Positions 8,502-16,751 of a stretch of DNA of 44,212 nt are shown piece after piece. The stretch lies in assembly GCA_019748155.1 (NCBI GenBank), contig JAIEPY010000058.1:1-44212 (forward strand), in the 5' to 3' direction. The notes beneath the pieces are model-generated. The model had not been told where the DNA came from. It saw only the letters and a list, made by a program, of their open reading frames with translations, and made no database searches. Position 1 is the stretch's first letter. Each line of letters begins with the position of its first letter. This stretch comes from Burkholderiales bacterium (GTDB taxonomy: Bacteria > Pseudomonadota > Gammaproteobacteria > Burkholderiales > UBA11063). A program made the translations under genes and the position numbers.

Positions 8502-8939
8502 ATGGCTACATTAAACTTATATGATAAAGATTTTTTTGCTTGGACACAAGAACAAGCAAAATTAATTAGAGATAAAGCCTTCGATAAATTAGACTTAGTA
8601 AACTTGGTAGAGGAAATTGAATGTATGGGTAAACATGAAAAACGAGAATTATCTAGTCGCTTGGAAATTTTACTGATGCATTTACTAAAATGGAAATATC
8701 AGGGTGAAGAACAATCTAAGAGTTGGCTAAGAACGATTAGAGAACAAAGACATCAAATAAAAAAAGTTCTCAAAGATAACCCAAGTTTAAAACCATTACT
8801 CCAAGAATATACGCTAGATGTATATTCATATTCCAGAATTAGTGCGCATGATGAAACGGGTGTATTTCTTAAAAACTTCCCTGAAGTTTGTGAATGGTCT
8901 ATAGAACAAATCTTAGATGATGAATTTTTGCCTAACTAA
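8502..8939 (+). CDS. DUF29 family protein
   Basis: The 145-residue soluble protein begins with the typical DUF29 pattern: YDKDFFAWTQEQAKLI, then a conserved acidic helix DLVNLVEEIECMGKHEKREL, then HLLKWKYQ and SWLRTIREQR. The family is common in cyanobacteria and scattered in proteobacteria, often in multiple copies near mobile regions, and its function is unknown. A GGAG site lies upstream of the ATG at 8502. It follows the inverted-repeat element, which suggests the 8.33-8.94 kb segment may be an insertion between the GT22 gene and the phosphoesterase gene. That last point is inference. Confidence 0.88.
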   Translation: MATLNLYDKDFFAWTQEQAKLIRDKAFDKLDLVNLVEEIECMGKHEKRELSSRLEILLMHLLKWKYQGEEQSKSWLRTIREQRHQIKKVLKDNPSLKPLLQEYTLDVYSYSRISAHDETGVFLKNFPEVCEWSIEQILDDEFLPN

Positions 8940-8965
8940 TGAATTCGCATATATCGACAAAATAG

Positions 8966-9586
8966 ATGAAAATAGTTTGCATTTCTGATACTCACAACCA
9001 CCATCATGTGCTCGATGGTAATTTGCCAGATGGCGATATGCTTATTCATGCTGGGGATGTTGCGATTCATGGCAGCGTTGCTGAGATTCAGGAATTTGTT
9101 GATTGGTTCAGTGCACTGCCTCATCAATACAAAATTTTCGTTGGTGGCAATCATGATGGCGCACTCGAATATTCGCGCGAATTAATTACGATTCCAGAAA
9201 ATGTAATTTATCTGGAAAATCAGCTCGTGGAATGTGCGGGTCTTAAAATCTGGGGTTCACCAGTTAGCCCACCTTATCGTAGCATGAGTTTTATGTGGGA
9301 TGATGAGCGACGAGCTGAATTATACCCACAAATCCCAGAAGATTGTGACATCGTAATTAATCATAGCCCAGCTTATGGCACGCTTGATCTGGTATTAGAA
9401 GGTCAAAATGTTGGTTGCCAATTTTTGGCAAAGCGCCTAGCACAAATTAATCCACGGCTGGTAATCAGCGGACATATCCATGAAGCCTATGGTATAATTC
9501 AAAAAGGTTCAAGCACTTATATCAATGCCTCAACCATGACTCGACGTTATCAACCACATAATCCAGCATTGGTAATTGAAATTTAA
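8966..9586 (+). CDS. Calcineurin-like metallophosphoesterase
   Basis: The 206-residue protein has the full metallophosphoesterase motif set: SDTHN near the start (D8, H10), HAGDVA, GGNHD, INHSPA and SGHIHEAYG. These supply the two-metal site for hydrolysing phosphomonoesters or diesters. It belongs to the short cytoplasmic branch often annotated as 'metallophosphatase domain-containing'; the substrate is unknown. There is no signal peptide. The ribosome site before ATG 8966 is weak. It ends 3 bases before priA, so the two are probably co-transcribed. Confidence 0.92.
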   Translation: MKIVCISDTHNHHHVLDGNLPDGDMLIHAGDVAIHGSVAEIQEFVDWFSALPHQYKIFVGGNHDGALEYSRELITIPENVIYLENQLVECAGLKIWGSPVSPPYRSMSFMWDDERRAELYPQIPEDCDIVINHSPAYGTLDLVLEGQNVGCQFLAKRLAQINPRLVISGHIHEAYGIIQKGSSTYINASTMTRRYQPHNPALVIEI

Positions 9587-9589
9587 CTC

Positions 9590-11752
9590 ATGTATGTAAT
9601 CAATCTTATTTTGGATATTCCGCTACGTAATGGCTACAGCTATTTGCATAGCAATGCCTTGCCACGGGGAACTGCAGTAAGTATTGAGCTGCGCGGACGT
9701 ACCCAGATTGGTTTTGTTGCCTCATCAGTGCCAGCTGTGCAATTTACCGCTTTCCCACTGAACAAACTAAAACCAATTTTAGCGGTTGGTGATAGTAACT
9801 TAATTATTCCAGAGCATATCTGGCAGCTGTGTGAATTTGCTGCTAATTACTACCATCATCCTTTAGGCAATACTCTGTTTTGTGCAATACCTGTTCTACT
9901 GCGCAAAAGTACGGAGATAAATTACATTGCTGCCGATAACACCTATTATCAGGCAACGGGCAGCGAGATTAAGCCGCGCGGGATTAAACGCCAACAACTA
10001 CTTGAGACACTTCGACAACAAGCACTTAGTTTACCGCAAATCCGGGCGATTATTGGTGCGAGTGCAGCTATATTAATTGATGAATGGCTTACCGCTGGAC
10101 TGGTGCAAATAACGCTGCCGCCACCAGCTAATTATGCACATCAGCCATTGTCACTCAATCCCGAACAAACAGAGGTCGTCAACTCACTATCTGCCGAATT
10201 AGGTAAATTTCACGCTGCTCTGCTTTATGGGATTACCGGCAGTGGTAAAACCGAGGTTTTCTTACACTTAATTGCGCAAGTATTAGCTAATAATCAACAA
10301 ATAATGGTACTAGTACCAGAAATCAACCTTACGCCGCAACTAGCCAAGCGTTTTGAACAACGTTTCCCCTATGCCAAAATCAGTCTGATAAATAGTGAAA
10401 TTAGTGACAAACAACGCCTAAATGCTTGGCTGGATGCAAAAAGTGGGCGCAGTAACATTATTTTAGGAACTCGCCTAAGTGTCTTTACGCCTTGCCCTAA
10501 TCTTGGCTTAATTATCGTCGATGAAGAACATGATGATTCATTTAAACAAAATGACAGCTTACGTTATCATGCCCGTGATTTGGCAGTTTGGCGTGCCAAA
10601 CAATTACAAATTCCAATTATTTTAGCTTCTGCTACACCTTCACTGGAAACATTATACAATTATAAAGCGGGTAAATATAACCTCTATAAATTAACCACTC
10701 GTGCGGTACAAAATGCGGTTTTACCGCAAATTGAGCTTCTGAATCTTCAACATTATCCAGCAAATTTTGCCGGAATTAATCAAGTTGCATTAGAAAAACT
10801 TGCCGCTTGCCTTGAACGCAAAGAGTTAGCATTGGTATTTATTAATCGTCGCGGCTATGCACCAGTAATTACTTGTTATGATTGTGGCTGGGTTAGCACC
10901 TGTCTACGTTGTTCAACCAATATGGTTTACCATCATGACAAACATCAGCTTAAGTGTCACCACTGCGGTTATCAAACGCAAGTGCCGCCAGCTTGTCCCA
11001 CCTGTCATAATCAATATCTGCACACTATCGGACATGGTACGCAAAAACTGGAAGAATTTTTAGCCGAACAATTTCCAAATGCCAAGATTAAACGCGTTGA
11101 TCGCGACACGACCAACAGCAAAAAAGCCTGGCAGCAAATTTATAATGATATTAATCAGCAAGAGATAGATATTTTAGTTGGCACCCAAATGCTGGCAAAA
11201 GGACATGATTTTGCTAATCTTACGCTGGTAATTGGCTTAAATCTTGATAATGCTTTGTTTAGTTATGATTTTCGGGCTAGTGAGGATATGTTTAACGTCT
11301 TAACTCAAGTTGCTGGACGTGCCGGACGCGCAGATAAAGCTGGATTGGTACTATTGCAAACTAATTATCCCGATCATCCAGTGTATCAGTTTCTTAAAAA
11401 TCATGATTTTAATGGGTTTATCAATCATACTTTTCAAGAACGTAGAGCACACAATTTGCCGCCATTTGCTTTTTATGCACTGATAAAAATCAGTAGTACA
11501 TCCGAAGCAACACTCAAACAAAGTATGCAGGAATTAAATACTCTGAGTAAACAAATTCCTCATCCTGAAGTTACACTTTATGCCTGTGTCCCAGCAGTAA
11601 TGTATAAACTCCATAATCGTTATCGAGTACAAATGTTAATCAGCAGCAATAACCGCAGCGCATTACATAAATATCTAAAGGCGCTGGAATCTCAGCTAAA
11701 ACCCAGCAACTATGTTACAATTGCCATTGATGTTGACCCTTTAGAAGTGTGA
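9590..11752 (+). CDS. priA: Primosomal protein N' (replication restart helicase PriA)
   Basis: 3'-5' superfamily 2 helicase that reloads the replisome at stalled forks. The protein has 720 residues. The N-terminal DNA-binding domain starts YVINLILDIPLRNGYSY. Walker A is GSGKT (217-221) and the DEEH box is 311-314. ASATPSLE is motif III. A Cys cluster in about residues 425-470 (CYDCGW, CLRC, CHHCG, CPTC) is the zinc-binding insert. The helicase C-terminal part has GTQMLAKGHDF and QVAGRAGR. Length and order are normal for the family. It is in a tight run with its neighbours: 3 bases from the gene before it and 4 from the gene after it. Confidence 0.98.
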   Translation: MYVINLILDIPLRNGYSYLHSNALPRGTAVSIELRGRTQIGFVASSVPAVQFTAFPLNKLKPILAVGDSNLIIPEHIWQLCEFAANYYHHPLGNTLFCAIPVLLRKSTEINYIAADNTYYQATGSEIKPRGIKRQQLLETLRQQALSLPQIRAIIGASAAILIDEWLTAGLVQITLPPPANYAHQPLSLNPEQTEVVNSLSAELGKFHAALLYGITGSGKTEVFLHLIAQVLANNQQIMVLVPEINLTPQLAKRFEQRFPYAKISLINSEISDKQRLNAWLDAKSGRSNIILGTRLSVFTPCPNLGLIIVDEEHDDSFKQNDSLRYHARDLAVWRAKQLQIPIILASATPSLETLYNYKAGKYNLYKLTTRAVQNAVLPQIELLNLQHYPANFAGINQVALEKLAACLERKELALVFINRRGYAPVITCYDCGWVSTCLRCSTNMVYHHDKHQLKCHHCGYQTQVPPACPTCHNQYLHTIGHGTQKLEEFLAEQFPNAKIKRVDRDTTNSKKAWQQIYNDINQQEIDILVGTQMLAKGHDFANLTLVIGLNLDNALFSYDFRASEDMFNVLTQVAGRAGRADKAGLVLLQTNYPDHPVYQFLKNHDFNGFINHTFQERRAHNLPPFAFYALIKISSTSEATLKQSMQELNTLSKQIPHPEVTLYACVPAVMYKLHNRYRVQMLISSNNRSALHKYLKALESQLKPSNYVTIAIDVDPLEV

Positions 11753-11756
11753 AATC

Positions 11757-12857
11757 ATGCAAAAATCCAGACTAGTATTTTTTATGCTTACGATTGTAGG
11801 CGTTACCACTAACATAATGGCTGACGCTATGCCTGCTAGCTTGTTAAAGTGGCAAAAGCAAAACCATATTCCAGCCGTTTCTATAACTATAGATAACTCC
11901 AATGGTACAAAAAGCTACTACAATGGCACAATTGCGCTTAATAACACAACAAAATTACAACAACAAAACTATTTTCAAATTGGTTCAATTAGTAAAACAT
12001 TTACTGCTGCAGCTATCCTAAGTCTAGAACAAAATGGTGAATTAAATATTAACGACCCATTAGGCAAATATTTAAAAGGCTATCCGCGCTGGAGTAAAAT
12101 CACGCTCAAGCAATTACTTAATATGACTAGCGGAATCTATAATTATACCGATGCTTTACCGATTATGAGTTTATCTAAAGCTCAGCAAGAGAAACTCTAC
12201 TCAGCAGATGAACTAGTACAAATTGCTTATAAGCACAAGGATTATTTTGCCAGTGGTAGTAACTGGAAATACTCTAATACCAACTATGTTTTACTCGGAA
12301 TGGTTATTGAACAAGTCAGTAAACATAACATCGGTGAATATCTACCTCTGACTTTTTTTGAGCCATTGGAACTTAATTATACGCAATATGTCGATAATGG
12401 CTTTCCATCAAATGTTAAACCATATCTGGTTCATGGCTACCGTGACAATAAAGATGTGACAGATATCAATCTTTCAAGCTATGATGCTGCTGGAGCAATT
12501 ATTTCCAATAGCAGTGATATCGCAAAATGGTTTCGTTTATTGATGAGCGGACAAGTATTAGCCAAAACCCAACAGCAAGAATTAACTAACACTATTTCAA
12601 TCGGTGAACATAAGCCTAAGCCAATAAGTGCAAGATTTGGTTTAGGTGTCTATGAATATACCTCTGCCCAATATGGTAAAATTTGGTGGTATCAAGGTGT
12701 AACCGAAGGTTATGTGGCTTTCGTTGGCTATGTTCCGCAAGCAGACGTATCTTTTGCGATAATAACCAACAAACGTAATAGTGCTAGCGTTAATTATTTT
12801 ATGCCGGATAATCAATTAATGAAAACTTTAATTCCTCAAATCTTAAAAACTCAGTAA
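11757..12857 (+). CDS. Exported serine hydrolase, beta-lactamase/DD-peptidase (class C-like) fold
   Basis: The 366-residue protein has an N-terminal signal peptide (about residues 1-22, ending MADA). The nucleophile motif is S77-I-S-K80 in QIGSISKTFTAAAIL, and the second motif is Y172-S-N in YSNTNYVLLG. The third motif, often HxG or KTG, appears as WYQGVTEGY; the usual His/Lys is missing, so activity could differ. Relatives include esterases, D-aminopeptidases and penicillin-binding proteins, and I cannot assign the substrate. It starts 4 bases after priA and ends 2 bases before the DUF455 gene, so it is likely part of the same operon. Confidence 0.88.
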   Translation: MQKSRLVFFMLTIVGVTTNIMADAMPASLLKWQKQNHIPAVSITIDNSNGTKSYYNGTIALNNTTKLQQQNYFQIGSISKTFTAAAILSLEQNGELNINDPLGKYLKGYPRWSKITLKQLLNMTSGIYNYTDALPIMSLSKAQQEKLYSADELVQIAYKHKDYFASGSNWKYSNTNYVLLGMVIEQVSKHNIGEYLPLTFFEPLELNYTQYVDNGFPSNVKPYLVHGYRDNKDVTDINLSSYDAAGAIISNSSDIAKWFRLLMSGQVLAKTQQQELTNTISIGEHKPKPISARFGLGVYEYTSAQYGKIWWYQGVTEGYVAFVGYVPQADVSFAIITNKRNSASVNYFMPDNQLMKTLIPQILKTQ

Positions 12858-12859
12858 TT

Positions 12860-13714
12860 ATGTTTAATTTTTTTAATTTATGCCTAAATTTAATTCAGGA
12901 AAAAGATCCTGCACAAAAATGCTTACGCACCAAAGAACTTTATGCGCAATTAAATAACGTAGCGGAACAATTATCATTTGAGCCTTCACTATCAGTGCAA
13001 AGCATCTCAGATGCTGGACGACCTGGGCGCCCACAATTAGTTCCGCCACTGGAAGTGCCTAAACGCTCAATGGCAACGGTGGCTGGACATGCCAGTTTAA
13101 TTCATGCTCTGGCGCATATTGAATTTAATGCAATCAATCTAGCGCTAGATGCTTGTTATCGCTTTCAGAATATGCCGAGTGACTACTATCATGACTGGTT
13201 GCAGGTTGCTGCCGAAGAAGCTTATCATTTTGAATTACTCGATAATCACCTGGCAACGCTTGGTTATCGTTATGGAGATTTTGCCGCCCATAATGGCTTG
13301 TGGGAAATGGCGCATAAAACCGAGAATAGTTTACTCGCCAGAATGGGAATGATTCCACGCTTACTTGAAGCGCGCGGAATTGATGCTATTCCGGTAATGC
13401 AGACTAAATTAGAACAACTACGCGATAGTAACGCAATAAAGATCCTCGATATTATTCATCAAGATGAAATCAAACACGTTAGCTATGGCGATAAATGGTT
13501 CAAATATCTTTGTCAGCTAAATAATCTTGATGCTGAAACTACCTATTTTTCACTAATGCAGCAATTTAATGCACCTAAAATCAGAGGTAACTTCAATCGC
13601 GCAGATCGCAAAAAAGCCGGATTTAGCGATAGCGAACTTGATCATTTAATCGCTCTCACCAAGGATAATCATGAAAAAAAATCTTCTGCTCATCATAGTA
13701 ACACTAATAAATAG
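12860..13714 (+). CDS. DUF455 ferritin-like protein
   Basis: 284-residue protein of the DUF455 family, which has a ferritin-like four-helix fold. Diagnostic parts are the GRPGRP and PKRSM region (about residues 52-75), HIEFNAINLALD, AAEEAYHFELL and HQDEIKHVSYGDKW. The Glu and His residues in those helices look able to hold a di-iron centre, as in ferritin-like oxidases. A direct role is not established for the family. The ATG is 2 bases after the hydrolase stop, and the last 44 bases overlap the next gene in another frame. Confidence 0.9.
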   Translation: MFNFFNLCLNLIQEKDPAQKCLRTKELYAQLNNVAEQLSFEPSLSVQSISDAGRPGRPQLVPPLEVPKRSMATVAGHASLIHALAHIEFNAINLALDACYRFQNMPSDYYHDWLQVAAEEAYHFELLDNHLATLGYRYGDFAAHNGLWEMAHKTENSLLARMGMIPRLLEARGIDAIPVMQTKLEQLRDSNAIKILDIIHQDEIKHVSYGDKWFKYLCQLNNLDAETTYFSLMQQFNAPKIRGNFNRADRKKAGFSDSELDHLIALTKDNHEKKSSAHHSNTNK

Positions 13715-14132
13715 CAACCTCGCTTTCGCTGACTGTGATTTTAAAATTATTAACTATACTAACTTTGAAATAAGCGCTAAAGTTGGATTTTATGGCAGTA
13801 TTGAAAGCAGCATTATGGTTAAACCATCCGATACAACCTTCGTCAGAATGAAAGGCGATTATAAATGCAATGATTCGACACCTTTTGGCACAGGCAGAGC
13901 TTATGTGATGTTCCCTAAAAACCAAGGTTCAGGAGCTAATTATTCACCGCTGGAAAAAGGCATCAACCTCATGGGACAGTTTAGTAGCAGCGCGGGAGGG
14001 AGAATTATCAAGGCGGATAATGGTCAGCAAATCTGGTTAAACGCCTCTGGTAAGCCGATTGATGACACTACATTTGAAATTAAGCTAAACTTTACTGAAC
14101 GACCAAATAGCCGATCAGCTGGTACAACTTAA
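13671..14132 (+). CDS. Small exported protein of unknown function
   Basis: The 153-residue product has a clear signal peptide (MKKNLLLIIVTLINSNLAFA, cleavage before DCDF). The mature part of about 130 residues is beta-rich and has just two Cys (DCDF and YKCND), which could form one disulfide. I do not recognise a family. The start is supported by AAGGA 6 bases before the ATG at 13671, even though it lies inside the DUF455 gene (44-base overlap, different frame). The gene ends 2 bases from the convergent channel gene and no terminator hairpin is visible between them. Confidence 0.75.
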   Translation: MKKNLLLIIVTLINSNLAFADCDFKIINYTNFEISAKVGFYGSIESSIMVKPSDTTFVRMKGDYKCNDSTPFGTGRAYVMFPKNQGSGANYSPLEKGINLMGQFSSSAGGRIIKADNGQQIWLNASGKPIDDTTFEIKLNFTERPNSRSAGTT

Positions 14133-14134
14133 TT

Positions 14135-15358
14135 TCATAAATTACTCTCAGCGGGTAATGGTGTGGCGCTTTGATAAATTTTTAAACCAAAATCTGAAAG
14201 AGTCTGCAAAATATGCTCAATAATTTGTGATTGTATTGCTTCAAATTCTTCTAAAAACACCTCTTTACTATAAGCATAAACTTGCAATGGAATACCAAAC
14301 GCAGTAGGGGCCAGATAACGCACCAAACTTGGGTAATCGTGATTTAGCAAAGAATTACTCATCAGAAAATCATTCATATACAGGCGATATAAAGCCAAAT
14401 TCAAAACTCCACGGCTAATTTTGCCAGACTTTAAACCATTCGCAATAAATGGATATTTCTGTGCCAGATTGGTCAGCAACTCCAAATCACAATCCATCAA
14501 TGAATTGGTATCTATATTAATTGCTCTAAAAATTCGGCGCGCCTTACTATTTACCATTGCCTGCCAGTTATGAATTGCTTCTGCAGTTAAGGCAAAAGTC
14601 GGGAGACTGGTAACCGTATTATCCCAATTACGGATTTTTATTGAACTGATAGAAATATAAATAACTTCACCATCCACATTGTATTTGGGAATAACCACCC
14701 AATCACCGCGCTTGATGATCTGATTTGCCGTTGCTTGAATACTAGAAACTAAACCTAAGAAAGTATCTTTAAAAATTAAAAGCAAAAAAGCAGAAACGGC
14801 ACCGATTCCGGTAAGCGTAGCCCATGGCGATTTATTAAGGATAAAAGAAGCGTAAATAATTGCTGCACAACACCATAAGCCAAATTGCAGCATTTTGACA
14901 TAGCCATAAATTGAGTATTCATGCTGCTGGTCAAATTGACGCTCATAAATAATATTGACCGCGCTGAGAAATCGCGCGAGCATCGTCGTAACGGCTAGAA
15001 AATATAATAGATATGCACCATTAACCAGTAATTTGACATAGGCATCAAGCAGAGAGCTGGAGGATTTGGAATCAATCAGCGCACTACCAACATCAAGAAT
15101 AATTGCAAAAATAAAAATTGAGATAATATTAATTAAATGAGCATCAGCAATTGCATTTAGAAAGATGTAGCGAGAATGACGAAAAATTTGGTTGAGCCAG
15201 CGGACAATAATAACATTAACCAATTTATAGACCAAAAACCCTGCCAATAAAATGCCAAGACTGATTATCGACAGACCTGCCAGTATCTGCAAGCTATGAT
15301 CAGTAACTCCAACTAAGATGGTTTCTTTTAATAAATTTTGAATGTTTAATATATTCAT
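14135..15358 (-). CDS. MscS-family mechanosensitive channel, YbdG-like
   Basis: The 407-residue inner-membrane protein has about five hydrophobic segments in residues 20-200. The MscS pore-lining and beta domain follows: FKDTFLGLVSSIQ, then IKRGDWVVIPKYNVDGEV, IKIRNWDNTVTSLPTFAL and NWQAMVNSKARRIFRAINID. These closely follow the E. coli YbdG pattern (GDW...PKY...DG, NWD.T...PT.AL). The length also agrees with YbdG (about 415). It probably releases solutes on mild osmotic downshift. It is transcribed alone and is convergent with the exported protein gene. An ATG start is at 15358. Confidence 0.92.
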   Translation of the reverse strand: MNILNIQNLLKETILVGVTDHSLQILAGLSIISLGILLAGFLVYKLVNVIIVRWLNQIFRHSRYIFLNAIADAHLINIISIFIFAIILDVGSALIDSKSSSSLLDAYVKLLVNGAYLLYFLAVTTMLARFLSAVNIIYERQFDQQHEYSIYGYVKMLQFGLWCCAAIIYASFILNKSPWATLTGIGAVSAFLLLIFKDTFLGLVSSIQATANQIIKRGDWVVIPKYNVDGEVIYISISSIKIRNWDNTVTSLPTFALTAEAIHNWQAMVNSKARRIFRAINIDTNSLMDCDLELLTNLAQKYPFIANGLKSGKISRGVLNLALYRLYMNDFLMSNSLLNHDYPSLVRYLAPTAFGIPLQVYAYSKEVFLEEFEAIQSQIIEHILQTLSDFGLKIYQSATPLPAESNL

Positions 15359-15535
15359 AGCTAAGTATTTGATATTGTTTTAATGCAGGGATTATAGCAA
15401 AGATTGGCAAGTAGCACAAACCGTATAAAATTAAGTTTCAAGTAAACTAAAGTAGTTTTTATCTAAAAACATGTTATATTATCGTCCATCGTATAGTAAA
15501 ATCCAATATTAAAAACTTAAAACAAAGGTGAAAAC

Positions 15536-15994
15536 ATGAAACAAAAACTTTTATTAATTGGAGTTATGGCATTTGGAACAGCAGCATATGCGGATGGGAG
15601 ATTTATAGTAGGTAAAGATCTCCAAGCAGATTGCGTGGTGGATAACAAAACTAATTTAATGTTAGTTAAAACACCTCCAGCGCTTAAATACACTTGGAGT
15701 AATGCAAATAAATATGTCAAATCTTTAAACTTATGTGGCTTTAAAGACTGGCGTTTACCAAGTAAAGAAGAGCAGATGCAATTCCAAAGCGATATTGGAA
15801 GTTTTGCACCATTTGCCTGGTTTAACACTCATGGATTTAGTAATATTCAAACTGACTTTTATTGGTCAAATGAGACTTATACCCAAGATCCTAAAGATGC
15901 GTGGGGCGTATATATGTATAGCGCTAAGATTTATAACGAACGCAAATCAGGTCTTAATTATGTTTGGGCAGTAAGGACAATAAGCAAGCAATAA
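15536..15994 (+). CDS. Exported DUF1566 (Lcl C-terminal-like) protein
   Basis: 152 residues with a signal peptide (MKQKLLLIGVMAFGTAAYA). The mature protein is essentially a single DUF1566 domain. Hallmarks are TNLMLVK, TWSNANKYVKSLNLCGFKDWRLPSKEEQ, FYWSNETY and YVWAVRTI. In this family the WRLP motif and terminal VR are constant. Members include the C-terminal domain of the Legionella collagen-like adhesin and many surface proteins. The molecular role is unknown. AAAGGTG precedes ATG 15536. The 15359-15535 gap is AT-rich and probably holds divergent promoters, which I cannot place with confidence. Confidence 0.88.
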   Translation: MKQKLLLIGVMAFGTAAYADGRFIVGKDLQADCVVDNKTNLMLVKTPPALKYTWSNANKYVKSLNLCGFKDWRLPSKEEQMQFQSDIGSFAPFAWFNTHGFSNIQTDFYWSNETYTQDPKDAWGVYMYSAKIYNERKSGLNYVWAVRTISKQ

Positions 15995-16008
15995 ACGGTA
16001 AGTAAATC

Positions 16009-16737
16009 ATGATACAAACCAACGAATTTTTAAAGCACATTATAGCCTTATACCAGCAAATTCATCGTGATGATTATGTGATGATTGTGGATCGTGATTA
16101 TCAGATTTGTTTTATTAGTCAGCGCTTTGCACTGTCAATGGCTACCACGTCAGAGCAATTACTTGGGCAAAACTATCTTGCATCGTTGGCAATACCGGAA
16201 GAAATTAAAAGTAGTGTTAAAACGTCGATTGAACATAATCTCAGTTGTATTCATACTCATGAATTTTTAAACATCAATCTTAACCGTGAGCACAACGAGC
16301 AAATTTTACAAATGCGCTATAACCCATTACTTGATCCGTCAAGCAATGATGTGCTTGCTGTAATCATCGAGGGAAGTAAACTAAGTACTCATACTTCACT
16401 ATATAATTTTGTTACCCATTTGCTGGAAAGAAAAGCCAGTAGCGCGAATACCGCAGTTGATATTAGTCATAGTGATGAACTGCTTAGTAAACGCGAACAT
16501 GAAATTGCATTTTTACTGTTATTTTTCCGATCGCCCAAAAAAATTGCCGAAGTAATTAAACAAATTAGCGGTGATGAAGTTTCGGCAAAAACTATCAATA
16601 ACATCATTTCAAGTAAATTATTTGTCAAACTGGAAGTATATAATATTGATGCTTTAATTACCCGGCTACATGAATTAAACTATCAAACTAAAATCCCGGC
16701 TAGCTTTATGCGCAATCTCCATTTAGGCTTAGCTTAA
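16009..16737 (+). CDS. PAS-like sensor plus LuxR-type helix-turn-helix transcription regulator
   Basis: 242 residues, no signal peptide. Residues 15-125 have the length and pattern of a PAS domain (MIVDRDYQICFISQRFA, then LLGQNY, then a beta-rich end). Residues 158-222 resemble a LuxR/GerE helix-turn-helix: LLSKREHEIAFLLL, KKIAEVI, VSAKTINNIISSKLFVKL. The match to KTVxxHxxxIxxKL is partial, so the family call is moderate. The ligand is unknown. The gene starts 14 bases after the DUF1566 gene with a weak GGTAAG site, so they are probably co-transcribed and the regulator may act on its own operon (inference). It is convergent with zntA, with 14 bases between the stops. Confidence 0.75.
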   Translation: MIQTNEFLKHIIALYQQIHRDDYVMIVDRDYQICFISQRFALSMATTSEQLLGQNYLASLAIPEEIKSSVKTSIEHNLSCIHTHEFLNINLNREHNEQILQMRYNPLLDPSSNDVLAVIIEGSKLSTHTSLYNFVTHLLERKASSANTAVDISHSDELLSKREHEIAFLLLFFRSPKKIAEVIKQISGDEVSAKTINNIISSKLFVKLEVYNIDALITRLHELNYQTKIPASFMRNLHLGLA

Positions 16738-16751
16738 CTTATTTGTTAGCT

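Noticed and set aside
13134-13358. Open frames on both strands inside the DUF455 gene.
   Set aside because: They are fully nested in a well-supported gene and have no family features or ribosome site.
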